Assembly: GCA_016208315.1 (NCBI GenBank)
Contig: JACQYF010000032.1
Coordinates: 1-39,372 of the forward strand
From: Chloroflexota bacterium
GTDB taxonomy: Bacteria > Chloroflexota > Anaerolineae > UBA4142
Direction: 5' to 3'
Length of the DNA stretch: 39,372 nt
Shown here: in pieces, positions 31,080-39,312 of the stretch
How positions within the stretch are numbered: the first letter of the stretch is position 1
Layout: every line of letters starts with the position of its first letter
Notes under the pieces: model-generated
Told to the model about the DNA's origin: nothing
Seen by the model: only the letters and a program-made list of their open reading frames with translations
Database searches by the model: none
Program-made: the position numbers and the translations under genes

Positions 31080-32303
31080 TCACGCCGCGCGTGCGCTTGT
31101 AGTTTTGGGCCGCGCCTGGCGATGCGCTTCGACGTAGCGCCGAATCGCTTCCTGACTCGGTTGCACGAATTGCGGCGTGTCATAGTCCACGCCTTCTAAA
31201 CGCCGCCGCTGAATCTTGTGTTGCAGCACCCTTTCGATTCGGCCGATCATCGCTTCGTCCACGGGCGTGACCAGCGTGTACGCGTGGCCCGCGGCGTGGG
31301 CGCGGCCGGTGCGCCCGATGCGATGCACATAGTCTTCGGGCTGCATCGGCACGTCGTAATTGATGACGTGCGAAATGCCTTCGACGTCAATCCCGCGCGC
31401 GGCGATGTCGGTGGCGACGAGCACGCGCGTCTGTCCGCTCCGAAAAGCGTCGAGGGCCGCGAAGCGTTGGCTCTGCGACCGGTCGCCGTGGATGACCTGG
31501 GCGTGGATGCGAGCGCGCAGCAATTGCCGCGCGACGCGATCGGCGCGGTGTTTGGTGCGCGCAAAGACGAGCACGCTCTCCATTTCTTCTGCGCCGAGGA
31601 GTTGTTGTAACACCTGCGCTTTGAGATGTTCGGGCACCGGGAAAAGGGTTTGCGCGATGGCCTCGGGCGCAACCGCGGTTTCCTTTTGGATGCGGATCGC
31701 GTCCCGGGTGAATTGCCGCGCCAGGTCAAGAACGGACAGGGTCAGGGTTGCCGAGAAGAGCATCGTCTGACGCTCGCGCGGCAGCAGCGCCGCAATCCGG
31801 CGCAAGTCCGGCAGAAAGCCGACGTCCAACATGCGGTCGGCTTCGTCGAGCACGAGAACCTCGATCCCGGCAAACGTGATCGTCTTGCGCTCGGCGTGAT
31901 CGAGTAGACGGCCCGGCGTCGCGATAACGATCTCGACGCCGCGTTTGAGCGCGGCGACCTGAGGGCCCATCGGCACCGCGCCGAAAATGGCGGCCGCGCG
32001 CAACGCGGTGCGCGCGCTCAACTGCTCGGCTTGCTGCGCCACTTGGAGCGCCAGCTCGCGGGTCGGCACAATAATGAGGGCCCGCGGCTTGCGCGCGTGG
32101 GCGGGCGCGGCGAGCAAACGCTGCATGATCGGGAGCAGGTACGCGGCGGTTTTGCCCGTGCCGGTCTCTGCCGATCCTAAAATGTCTCGACCCTCCAGAG
32201 CCGCGGGGATCGCGGCGCGCTGGATCGGCGTGGGCTGTTCAAAGCTCAGCGCCCGCACGCCGTCTTGCAGACGTGGGTCGAGCTGAAAGAGACTAAAACT
32301 CAT
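31080..32303 (-). CDS. DEAD-box RNA helicase (CsdA/RhlE-like)
   Basis: A 407-residue helicase; the ATG at 32303 has AGGAG four bases upstream. Motifs in order are the Q motif FEQPTPIQRAAIPAALEGRD, Walker A AETGTGKT, PTRELALQ, TPGRLLDH, VLDEADRM, SAT, VLVFARTKHRAD, ATDIAARGIDVEGISHVINYD and HRIGRTGRA. The C-terminal tail after about residue 370 is short and basic, so it is a core helicase without the long CsdA tail. It would unwind RNA in cold or stress conditions. Two RRM genes and a CarD-like gene follow, suggesting a shared RNA-remodelling operon. Confidence 0.93.
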   Translation of the reverse strand: MSFSLFQLDPRLQDGVRALSFEQPTPIQRAAIPAALEGRDILGSAETGTGKTAAYLLPIMQRLLAAPAHARKPRALIIVPTRELALQVAQQAEQLSARTALRAAAIFGAVPMGPQVAALKRGVEIVIATPGRLLDHAERKTITFAGIEVLVLDEADRMLDVGFLPDLRRIAALLPRERQTMLFSATLTLSVLDLARQFTRDAIRIQKETAVAPEAIAQTLFPVPEHLKAQVLQQLLGAEEMESVLVFARTKHRADRVARQLLRARIHAQVIHGDRSQSQRFAALDAFRSGQTRVLVATDIAARGIDVEGISHVINYDVPMQPEDYVHRIGRTGRAHAAGHAYTLVTPVDEAMIGRIERVLQHKIQRRRLEGVDYDTPQFVQPSQEAIRRYVEAHRQARPKTTSARAA

Positions 32304-32475
32304 GAAACTCCTGTATGCGGTAAAAGGTATTACGAGGTGAACAACCGCAGGGGACACATCGTGTCGGGAGGTAAAAAGCGGAACCGCCCTAGTCAGAAGA
32401 CCGGGCGGCATGAATAGACCGGATTTACTTGTCTCCAACGGTTAGTAGTATATCACAGGTTGCCCAGTTAGGCAA
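32304..32475 (-). promoter_or_regulatory. Helicase promoter and long structured leader
   Basis: On the minus strand TTGCCT (complement of 32470-32475), 17 bases and TATACT (complement of 32447-32452) fit a sigma-70 promoter. The predicted leader is about 135 bases and contains CCGCCC..GGGCGG (with TTCCGCTTTTT after it) and the small hairpin GACACgatGTGTC. Long leaders of cold-shock helicase genes often act as RNA thermosensors or attenuators; that role here is inference. Confidence 0.55.
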
Positions 32476-32524
32476 ATCGGCGCGCAGCCAGGATGCGCAT
32501 CTGCACACCCCGAAAGTTGACTCA

Positions 32525-32553
32525 TTGACAACCACAGTCACTTGTCCTACTAT
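32525..32553 (+). promoter_or_regulatory. Sigma-70 promoter for the lytic transglycosylase gene
   Basis: TTGACA (32525-32530), a 17-base spacer and TACTAT (32548-32553). Transcription would start near 32560, downstream of an in-frame ATG at 32556, which supports the ATG at 32586 as the true start. It diverges from the helicase promoter. Confidence 0.65.
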
Positions 32554-32585
32554 GGATGCGTCGCAAACTTTCGAAAAGGATTCAA

Positions 32586-35117
32586 ATGGCCGCGCGAAAT
32601 AGGACTGTGGCCGCGCTCGTGCTGACGATGGTCTTGGCGTGCTCGCTCTTGCCCGACGATTTGCGCCTGGCCGGCGCGCCGACCTCTACCCTTGCCCCGA
32701 CTCTCCTGCCGACCGGCGCGCCGACTCTCACACCCATCGGTCTGAACTTGCCGACCCCTCCGCCCAGTCCCATCGCCGTCGCGACCCAGGCGCGCCCTGC
32801 ATCGCCAACGCCGTCCCGACCTCCGACCCGCGTACTTGTGCCGACCGAAACCCCCACGCGCTCACCCGTTTCGAGTTCCGAGTTCTTCTCCGCCGGAATG
32901 CGCGATCGCCAGAACGGCTATTACGCGCGCGCGGCGACCCATTTCCAGGCGGCCCTCAACCTGAAACCGCCTCAGCCGGTGGCGCGCGACGCGCAGTTTC
33001 GTCTCGCCGAGAGCTACATTATCGCCGGCGACGGCGATCGGGCCATTGCCGCGCTTTTGGAGTTTTTGCGAACGGACCCCGATGGCGCGCGCACTTCCGA
33101 GGTGCGCTATTGGCTGGCCGATATTTATCGCCAGCGAAAAGATTACGCGAACGCGCTCGCCCACATGCAAATCTTTCGCCGCCAGACGCAGACGCTCCAG
33201 AGCGATGCCGACGCGGCGCTCGCCGATATTTTCTCGCAGGTCGGCGATTCCGCCAATGCCATGGCGCACTACGACCGCGCGCTCCAGGACAATACGCTCG
33301 CGGCGGCGACCCGCGCCAATATCTTGATGCGCGCCGCCGTCGTCCACAGCGCGCGGGGCGAAAGCGCCTTGGCGGCCGCGCGCTACGATGCCGCGCTCGC
33401 GCTGTTGAGCGATGCGCCGACGCGCGCGCTGGCAAATTTCTACGCCGGTCAGGCGTACGCGGCGGCGGGGCGCATGGACGTTGCGGTCGCGCGTTGGAAC
33501 ACCGCCATCGCCGATACGCCTGACCAGCCCGGCGCGTACCACGCGCTGAATGAAATGACCAACCGGAAAATTCCGGTAGACGATTTGGCGCGCGGACGGA
33601 TCGAGTTCCACGCCGAAGAATATGGCTCGGCGATTGCGGCTCTACTGCGTTACATCGCCGGCGCGGGGCCACGGGCCGCCGAGGCCCGTTATTTTCTGGC
33701 GCGTGCCTATAGCGCTCAGGGCGCTTCTGCTCAGGCGATGGCAGAATATGACGTGATCATCAACACGTTCCCCAAAGACCCGGTGGCGACGGACGCGTTC
33801 ATGCGCCGAGCCGGCTTGAGTGAAGCGGCGGGAAATTTGGACGACGCACTCCGCGTGTACCAGCGCGCCGCGACCGTACTGACCGACGCGGCGGCTGATG
33901 AGGCGCTGCTGCGCTCAGGGCTGGTGTTGGAACGCGCCCGGCGCTACCGCGAGGCCGCCGCCGCATTCGATAGATTGCAGAGCGCGTCTCCCGCGCGCGA
34001 CGTAGAGCGTGCCGCGCAGGCATTATTCCGGGCCGGCCTGAGCTATTATCAGCTTCAGGAATTCCAAACGGCCCAGGCGCGCTGGCAACTCTTGAGCGAA
34101 CGATACCCGCAATCGGATCATTTCACGGCGGCCTTGTACTGGCTCGGCAAGGCCAGCATGGTACACGGGCAAACGGACGCGGCCAAGGGCTATTGGACGC
34201 GCGCGGCCGCGGTTACCCAAGAAGTTTTCAAATCGTACCAGCGTAATTACTACGCCTATCGCGCCCAGCAGGCACTGAAACCGCCCCAATCCGCGCCGGA
34301 ACGCGGGCTGTACGACGCGGCCCGCTATGCGATGGACCCCTTTCCGCGCGCCGACCTGGAGAAATGGCTGTTGAGTTGGGCCAAAGCGTCCGCCGCCGCG
34401 CCGAGTGTCTTGGCGCCGGCCGTCCGCGCCGACTTGAATTTCCGCCGGGGCGACGAACTGTTTCGCCTCGGCCGCTATGAACAAGCGCACCTGGAATTTT
34501 CGGCGCTCGTTGATGCGTGGGAAAAGGACCCGCTGGCGCTCTATGCGCTGGCGCTGTACTTTCAAGAGAACGGTCTACACGACTTTTCCATTGCGTGCGC
34601 GATCCGGCTCTACAATTTGTCGCGCCAAGCTTCTGCGCCTCCCGCGCCCCGTGGTTTGGGCTTGCTGCGCTTCCCAACCTATTACGCCGACCTGGTCATC
34701 GCGGAATCCAAAGCGAATGGCATAGACCCGCGGATCTATTTTGCGCTCCTGCGCCTCGAGAGCCGCTTCAATCCCCGCGTGACCGGGCCGGCGGGCGAAC
34801 GCGGCTTGGCGCAAATCGGCCCCCACGTCGCGCCGGCGATTGCCGCGGGCTTGCAAGTGACCGACCTGACGCTCGACCAGTTGTTTCTGCCTTATCTCAA
34901 CGTTCGATTCGGCGGCTGGTTGTTCGCGCAAAATGCCCAACAACTGGATGACCCGATTTATGCCTTCGCCGCTTACAATGCCGGATTGGGGCCGGCGCTG
35001 CGCTGGCAGGGCGTCGATGTGGATTTGGCGCTGGAGAAATTCGATATCGAAAATGCCCGCGTCTATGTCTATATCGTCTATCCGTATTGGCAGGAATATC
35101 AAGAGCTGTATCGCTGA
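32586..35117 (+). CDS. TPR-repeat lytic transglycosylase lipoprotein (Slt70-like)
   Basis: An 843-residue protein; AAGGA precedes the ATG at 32586. The N-terminal membrane segment VAALVLTMVLAC ends in a lipobox-like cysteine near residue 19, followed by a Pro/Thr-rich spacer to about residue 100. Residues ~105-560 form TPR-like helical pairs (YYARAATHFQAALNL, AQFRLAESYIIAGDGDRAIA, ARYFLARAYSAQGASAQAMA). The C-terminal SLT domain contains IYFALLRLESRFNPRVTG with the catalytic glutamate (E725), GERGLAQIGPHVA and FAAYNAGLGPALRW. It would cleave the MurNAc-GlcNAc bond of peptidoglycan at the cell surface. With NamZ and NagZ nearby, it adds to a wall-turnover theme. Confidence 0.9.
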   Translation: MAARNRTVAALVLTMVLACSLLPDDLRLAGAPTSTLAPTLLPTGAPTLTPIGLNLPTPPPSPIAVATQARPASPTPSRPPTRVLVPTETPTRSPVSSSEFFSAGMRDRQNGYYARAATHFQAALNLKPPQPVARDAQFRLAESYIIAGDGDRAIAALLEFLRTDPDGARTSEVRYWLADIYRQRKDYANALAHMQIFRRQTQTLQSDADAALADIFSQVGDSANAMAHYDRALQDNTLAAATRANILMRAAVVHSARGESALAAARYDAALALLSDAPTRALANFYAGQAYAAAGRMDVAVARWNTAIADTPDQPGAYHALNEMTNRKIPVDDLARGRIEFHAEEYGSAIAALLRYIAGAGPRAAEARYFLARAYSAQGASAQAMAEYDVIINTFPKDPVATDAFMRRAGLSEAAGNLDDALRVYQRAATVLTDAAADEALLRSGLVLERARRYREAAAAFDRLQSASPARDVERAAQALFRAGLSYYQLQEFQTAQARWQLLSERYPQSDHFTAALYWLGKASMVHGQTDAAKGYWTRAAAVTQEVFKSYQRNYYAYRAQQALKPPQSAPERGLYDAARYAMDPFPRADLEKWLLSWAKASAAAPSVLAPAVRADLNFRRGDELFRLGRYEQAHLEFSALVDAWEKDPLALYALALYFQENGLHDFSIACAIRLYNLSRQASAPPAPRGLGLLRFPTYYADLVIAESKANGIDPRIYFALLRLESRFNPRVTGPAGERGLAQIGPHVAPAIAAGLQVTDLTLDQLFLPYLNVRFGGWLFAQNAQQLDDPIYAFAAYNAGLGPALRWQGVDVDLALEKFDIENARVYVYIVYPYWQEYQELYR

Positions 35118-35120
35118 GTC

Positions 35121-35150
35121 ATCCGCGAATCCACGCGAATCTTCGCGGAT
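35121..35150 (+). other. Hairpin after the transglycosylase gene
   Basis: ATCCGCGAA (35121-35129) and TTCGCGGAT (35142-35150) pair perfectly over nine bases, followed by CCTTTTG. This could be a weak terminator, or a member of the GCGAAT-type intergenic repeats (compare 15741-15768). It lies three bases after the stop codon. Confidence 0.5.
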
Positions 35151-35169
35151 CCTTTTGAAAGGAGGGGCG

Positions 35170-36501
35170 ATGGCGGACTCGATTAATTTGATGGACTGGC
35201 GGCTGCCCGCGCCGACCGATCGCGCGCAACTGATGGTCGCGGAGAGCGCCGGCATCCTGAAGCGTTTTTATCTCATCCAGCGCGAACTGGTTTTGATGCA
35301 GGCCGGTTGGCTGCCGGGCGCCGACCACTGGCAGAGCAAACTCTTGCTGCCCGAGGTGCTGTGGCAAGACGCGCTGGTCGCGGACGAGTTCCGGCGCCGC
35401 GTTTTGGAGCTGCGTTTTCCGCGCCGTGAAATTGTCGTCGGCGACGACGCGCCCATCGTCCAACTGCTGCAACAATTCCGCAACGCGCCGGACGGTCTGG
35501 CGTTTATCGAGGGGCTCCAAGTCGTCAAATCCAAATTGCGGACGACGTACCGGAATTACCTCGAGCGCATAGATCATTTGGACGATGCGCCGACGGTTCG
35601 CATCTTGCGGCAAGCGCTGGCCGACCTTGACGAGCAAATCGCGCGCCTGTCCACCGCCGCGGCGGACGGCTTTCAGGTTTATCCCGAACGCCACGCGCCC
35701 GCGCAGCAGTGGACGCGCGGGACTCGCACGATGGTTGAGCAACTCGGCGATCTGCTTGACCTTACGCCGCGCGATATCGCCATGCCCGCGGTTACCGAGT
35801 TCGGCGGCCGCGAATTTGCAATCTCGCGCACCGGAGCGCGCGACCGGCGCTTTAACCTCAATCGCTTCGGCTGGCCCGATAACTTGGACCGCGCAATCGG
35901 GCCGGGCGTGGGATTGCTGCTCCAAGTGCGCCAGAGCGTTCACCATTTGAACGAACTGTGGGCGGCGGAAATGGCGGCCGCCTGCCTGTTCGATCTCGCC
36001 GCGGACGCCGAGCCAGAGTTTCTGACCGACGCGGCGCGGTGGTGCTTTGACGAGATTCGACATTGCCGCATGGGATTTACGCGCTTGACCGAGTGGGGGT
36101 TCCCGATAGGCGAGATGTCGCTCGGCACTTTTCCCTACGATGCGGGCGCGGACGCGGCGCCGCTGACTCGCCTGGCGATGATCTTTTATTTCGAGAGCAC
36201 CTACATTCACACCAAGCCGGAGCGCGCCAAGATTTTCGGCGAGTGGGGCGACGCGGTCAGTTCCCATGATATGGATTTCGATTGGGCGGACGAGCAGATT
36301 CACACGCACTTGGGAACGCGCTGGCTCAAGTATTTCCTCGAAAAGCGGGGCGACCCGCGCCGTCCCACGGACGTTCGTCCGGACGCGGAAGCGTGCGTCA
36401 AGCAGGCGATTGCCAACGCACCCCCCGGCGACCGCGCCAAGACGCAAGCCGCGTTCGAGACGATGATGACGCGGGCGCGACAATTCGCCCTCAAGACCTA
36501 G
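35170..36501 (+). CDS. Ferritin-like di-iron domain protein (DUF455-like)
   Basis: A 443-residue protein; AAAGGAGG lies upstream of the ATG. I do not recognise a named gene. The C-terminal half has the four-helix di-iron pattern: WAAEMAA (E267), DEIRHCRMGF (E295/H298), FYFESTYIH (E342/H347) and DEQIHTHLG (E375/H378), like DUF455/MiaE-type ferritin-like proteins. The N-terminal half is also helical, and EGLQVVKSKLRTTYRNYLER with LDHLDD-like spacing suggests another helical bundle. No signal peptide. It could be an oxygenase, a hydroxylase or an iron-binding protein. It follows the transglycosylase by 52 bases and is closed by a strong terminator. Confidence 0.6.
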   Translation: MADSINLMDWRLPAPTDRAQLMVAESAGILKRFYLIQRELVLMQAGWLPGADHWQSKLLLPEVLWQDALVADEFRRRVLELRFPRREIVVGDDAPIVQLLQQFRNAPDGLAFIEGLQVVKSKLRTTYRNYLERIDHLDDAPTVRILRQALADLDEQIARLSTAAADGFQVYPERHAPAQQWTRGTRTMVEQLGDLLDLTPRDIAMPAVTEFGGREFAISRTGARDRRFNLNRFGWPDNLDRAIGPGVGLLLQVRQSVHHLNELWAAEMAAACLFDLAADAEPEFLTDAARWCFDEIRHCRMGFTRLTEWGFPIGEMSLGTFPYDAGADAAPLTRLAMIFYFESTYIHTKPERAKIFGEWGDAVSSHDMDFDWADEQIHTHLGTRWLKYFLEKRGDPRRPTDVRPDAEACVKQAIANAPPGDRAKTQAAFETMMTRARQFALKT

Positions 36502-36512
36502 GCGCACACGGC

Positions 36513-36553
36513 AGAAACCCGTCTTCTCACGGAAGACGGGTTTCTGGCTTTTT
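36513..36553 (+). terminator. Rho-independent terminator
   Basis: AGAAACCCGTCTTC (36513-36526) and GAAGACGGGTTTCT (36532-36545) are perfect 14-base complements around a five-base loop, followed by GGCTTTTTG on the plus strand. It lies 12 bases after the ferritin-like gene. Confidence 0.93.
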
Positions 36554-36698
36554 GTTACGGAATTGTCACGAGAATTGTCACACCTCTGCAACGAGCATAC
36601 GTCAAAATCTTGAGGACGAGGCCGTCAACGCCCAAACGGCGCGTTTTGAGCGACGGCATCATGCGGTCGGACGACCCACGCCGGAGGCTGACTGAAAG

Positions 36699-37217
36699 AT
36701 GCCAATTCCGAGTTCGTTCGTTGTCCAGTTCCTGACCACGCTTGCCGCTCTCCCCGTCATCGTCGTACTCGTAATCTTTACCCTCCGGCGGATTTGTTTC
36801 ACTTCGACCATCTTCTTGCCGCCCAGGCAATTGCCGTCCTCGCCTCCAGACCCCGCACGCGCTCGGCCCGACGTTCTCATCCTCGCGCCTTGTCGCGACG
36901 AACAAGCCGTCATCTCCGATTTGTGCCGCGCTCTCGACCACCTCGATTATCCGCGTGATCATTACGGACCACCAACCCCGGCCCGACGCCGTCAAACGCG
37001 CCGTGCCCTATTTCGACGATCCCCGCGTTGCCGGCGTCACGGGCCGCCCACTGCCGGTGAACGCGCTCTCAAGCCCGAGCGCATACCATTCGACCGTGGA
37101 GAGTCTGGTTCACCAGATGATCACGATGCGCGCCAAAGACCGGCTGAGACCTGGATCGCATCGCGTGGATGGGCGCGGGTTTGCTCGCCGGTCTTGCTTT
37201 TCTAAAACGTGAACGTC
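36699..37217 (+). pseudogene. Family-2 glycosyltransferase remnant in three frames
   Basis: Frame one starts MPIPSSFVVQFLTTLAALPV with a membrane helix and continues into the catalytic start RPDVLILAPCRDEQAVISDL and HLDYPRD. At about 36953 it breaks; a second frame gives ITDHQPRPDAVKRAVPYFDD and VNALSSPSAYHSTVESLVHQ, i.e. the middle of the same enzyme type. At about 37148 a third frame gives DRIAWMGAGLLAGLAFLKRE, a plausible C-terminal membrane helix. Each switch coincides with missing family sequence (the first DxD region, then the acceptor-side region). It is therefore a membrane glycosyltransferase with at least two deletions. The 145 bases before it contain the 12-base-period repeat GAATTGTCAC (36560, 36572) and no firm promoter. 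Confidence 0.7.
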
Positions 37218-38204
37218 ATGTCAATTGCCGTCTGCATTGTGAGCCACAATACGAGCGAACTGCTGCGCGAGTGCCTGTGCTCGGTAATCAGTAACCAGTA
37301 TTCAGTATGCAGTATTCAGCGAGCCATCAATAGTCCACTGAATACTGAACACTGTTCACTGAATACTGGCGTGGTCGTCGTGGACAACGCGTCCACGGAC
37401 GACAGCGCCGAGATGGTTGCGACGGAATTTCCAGCGGTCGCGCTTTATCGGAGCGAAACGAATCTTGGCTATGGCGCGGCGGCGAACCGCGCGATTGCGG
37501 CTTGCCACTCGCCGTACGTGCTCTTGCTCAACAGCGATACGCTGCTGCAACCCGGCGCGCTGCCAGCACTCGAAACGTATCTCGACGAACACTCACAGGT
37601 CGCGATGGTCGGCCCTCGGTACTTTAACGCCAATGGGAAATTACAGCCATCGTGTTTTCCGTTTCCCACTCCGCTTGATATTTTTCTGGATGTCACGCAT
37701 GCGTACGACCTGATCGCCCATGTGCCTTTTCTGCGAGAGAAGGTGATGCGGACGTGGGCGCACGATCGCCCGCGGCGCGTGCCGTGGGTGCTGGGCGCGG
37801 CGTTGGCGATTCGCCGCGCTGCGTTTCAAGCCGTTGGCGGATTCGACGATTCCTTTTTCATGTACTACGAGGAAGCGGATCTGTGCTATCGCCTTGCTCA
37901 AGCGGGCTGCGAAACGCATTTTGCGCCGGTCACCGACATCGTCCACATCGGCGGAGCGAGTACGCAGCAGCAGCGCGCCGATATGATCGTGCAACTTTAC
38001 GCCAGTCTCGCGCAGTTCTATCGGCGACACTATTCGCGAGTCCGACAAGTCGAACTGGCGATGCTCGTCTCTAGCGTCGCGTTCGCGCGGCTGATCCGCG
38101 ACTCGTTGGCGATTGGATTTACGCGCGACCAAAACGAGCGCGCGGTGGACATCCACGCGTGGCGGCGATTGCTCGCGGGAGAGTGGCAGACACTTGGAAA
38201 CTGA
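37218..38204 (+). CDS. Family-2 glycosyltransferase (rhamnosyltransferase-like) with in-frame repeat insertion
   Basis: A 328-residue GT-A enzyme starting MSIAVCIVSHNTSELLRECL; a GTG three codons earlier is possible. After the first helix come about 27 residues (ISNQYSVCSIQRAINSPLNT and following) encoded by palindromic repeat DNA (37296-37368). The normal strand then resumes with GVVVVDNASTDDSAEMVATE, ETNLGYGAAANRAI, LLLNSDTLLQPGALPALETY (DxD-like NSD), PWVLGAALAIRRAAFQAVGG and DDSFFMYYEEADLCYRLAQA. These are features of the WbbL/rhamnosyltransferase group. It would add a sugar to a surface polysaccharide at the membrane. The Wzm/Wzt exporter genes follow. The insertion keeps the frame and lies in a loop, so function may survive. 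Confidence 0.88.
   Translation: MSIAVCIVSHNTSELLRECLCSVISNQYSVCSIQRAINSPLNTEHCSLNTGVVVVDNASTDDSAEMVATEFPAVALYRSETNLGYGAAANRAIAACHSPYVLLLNSDTLLQPGALPALETYLDEHSQVAMVGPRYFNANGKLQPSCFPFPTPLDIFLDVTHAYDLIAHVPFLREKVMRTWAHDRPRRVPWVLGAALAIRRAAFQAVGGFDDSFFMYYEEADLCYRLAQAGCETHFAPVTDIVHIGGASTQQQRADMIVQLYASLAQFYRRHYSRVRQVELAMLVSSVAFARLIRDSLAIGFTRDQNERAVDIHAWRRLLAGEWQTLGN
37296..37368. repeat. Palindromic repeat element inside the glycosyltransferase gene
   Basis: CAGTATTCAG occurs at 37296-37305 and 37310-37319, and its exact reverse complement CTGAATACTG at 37338-37347 and 37359-37368, making two nested inverted pairs. The surrounding strings (CAGTAACCAGTATTCAG, CTGAATACTGAACACTG) are low-complexity repeats of a kind usually found between genes. 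Confidence 0.85.
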
Positions 38205-39024
38205 ATCGCAAACCATCTTGATCGAACCCGCGCGGCGTTTGGAGTTATTCAGCGTAGCCGAGATCTGGCGCTATCGCGAGTTGCTCTATTTCCTGACCTG
38301 GCGCGACATCAAAGTGCGCTACAAGCAAACCGCGATTGGCGCGGCCTGGGCGGTTCTCCAACCGTTCCTGACGATGGTCGTCTTTACGGTCCTTTTTGGA
38401 AATCTCATCCAAGTCTCATCCGACGGTGTGCCTTATCCGGTATTTGCGTTTGCGGCGCTGTTGCCATGGACGTTTTTCGCGTCGGCGCTCAATCGCGCCA
38501 GCAACAGTCTCATTTACGATGCCAACCTGATTTCCAAAATCTATTTTCCGCGCTTGCTGCTGCCGTTTGCCGCGGCGCTCTCGGTGGCGCTTGATTTTGC
38601 CATTGCCTTTGTCATTCTGCTCGCGATGATGTTGTTCTACGGAATTGTTCCGGGCATCGCCGTCCTAACACTGCCGCTCTTTCTGCTGCCCGCGCTCGCG
38701 ACCGCGCTTGGCTGCGGCTTGTGGCTCGCGGCGCTGAACGTGAAATATCGTGATATTGGTTACGTCGTTCCATTCCTGACTCAGTTCTGGCTCTTTATCA
38801 CGCCTGTCGCCTACTCCAGCGCCATTATTCCCGAAACATGGCGAACGCTGTACGGTCTTAATCCAATGAGCGGCGTCGTCGAGGGATTTCGCTGGGCATT
38901 GCTCGGAACCGCGCGCGTGCCCGCCGAACTCTATTTTATTTCGACCGCGGTTGTCGTCGCGCTCTTGTTGGGCGGTTTGCTGTACTTTCGCCGCATGGAA
39001 GACGAGTTTGCCGATGTGGTGTGA
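38194..39024 (+). CDS. wzm: ABC-2 type polysaccharide export permease (Wzm/TagG-like)
   Basis: The preferred start is TTG at 38194, which overlaps the glycosyltransferase stop by 11 bases and has GGGAGAG upstream; this gives 276 residues. The start of the fold is ELLYFLTWRDIKVRYKQTAI, then GAAWAVLQPFLTMVVFTVLF, PVFAFAALLPWTFFASALNR, LISKIYFPRLLLPFAAALSV and LNVKYRDIGYVVPFLTQFWL. These are the hallmarks of the Wzm/TagG/KpsM-type permeases with six membrane segments. It exports O-antigen-like or teichoic-acid-like polymers with the Wzt ATPase, whose gene begins 54 bases downstream but is broken. Confidence 0.92.
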   Translation: METESQTILIEPARRLELFSVAEIWRYRELLYFLTWRDIKVRYKQTAIGAAWAVLQPFLTMVVFTVLFGNLIQVSSDGVPYPVFAFAALLPWTFFASALNRASNSLIYDANLISKIYFPRLLLPFAAALSVALDFAIAFVILLAMMLFYGIVPGIAVLTLPLFLLPALATALGCGLWLAALNVKYRDIGYVVPFLTQFWLFITPVAYSSAIIPETWRTLYGLNPMSGVVEGFRWALLGTARVPAELYFISTAVVVALLLGGLLYFRRMEDEFADVV

Positions 39025-39078
39025 AACACGTAATACGCAAAACGTAAAACGTAAAACGTAATTCGTAATTGGTAATTC
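39025..39078 (+). repeat. ACGTAAA/TAATTCG-type low-complexity spacer
   Basis: The gap between the permease and ATPase genes is made of ACGTAATACGC, AAACGTAAAACGTAAAACG and TAATTCGTAATTGGTAATTC, related to the heptamer array at 27534-27575. No ribosome-binding sequence is evident before the ATG at 39079. Confidence 0.7.
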
Positions 39079-39312
39079 ATGAGTGACATCGCGATTCGAG
39101 CCGAAGGTTTATCCAAGCGCTATCGCATCGGCAGGCGACACGGGTACGACACGCTGGGAGACGCGGTTGGAAATTGGAGACTGGAGATTAGGGATTGGAT
39201 GCAGCGAGTTCGCCATCCAACCTCCAATTTCGTTAGTGTCATCCGGTTTTCGCAAAATCAACTCGGTCATGCTTGGCATGTTCTCGCATCAGAACCAGAT
39301 AAAACAGCGTGA
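39079..39312 (+). pseudogene. wzt: Truncated polysaccharide export ATPase (Wzt-like), N-terminal fragment
   Basis: The first ~30 codons read MSDIAIRAEGLSKRYRIGRR and HGYDTLGDAVGN, the usual N-terminus of Wzt-type ATPases following a Wzm permease. After that the frame passes through repeat-like sequence (NWRLEIRDWMQRVRHPTSNF) and ends at a TGA at 39310-39312, before any Walker A motif. From about 39239 the opposite strand encodes transposase-like sequence, so the gene appears cut by an insertion. Without the ATPase domain this fragment cannot drive export. An assembly junction near the contig edge is an alternative. Confidence 0.65.
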
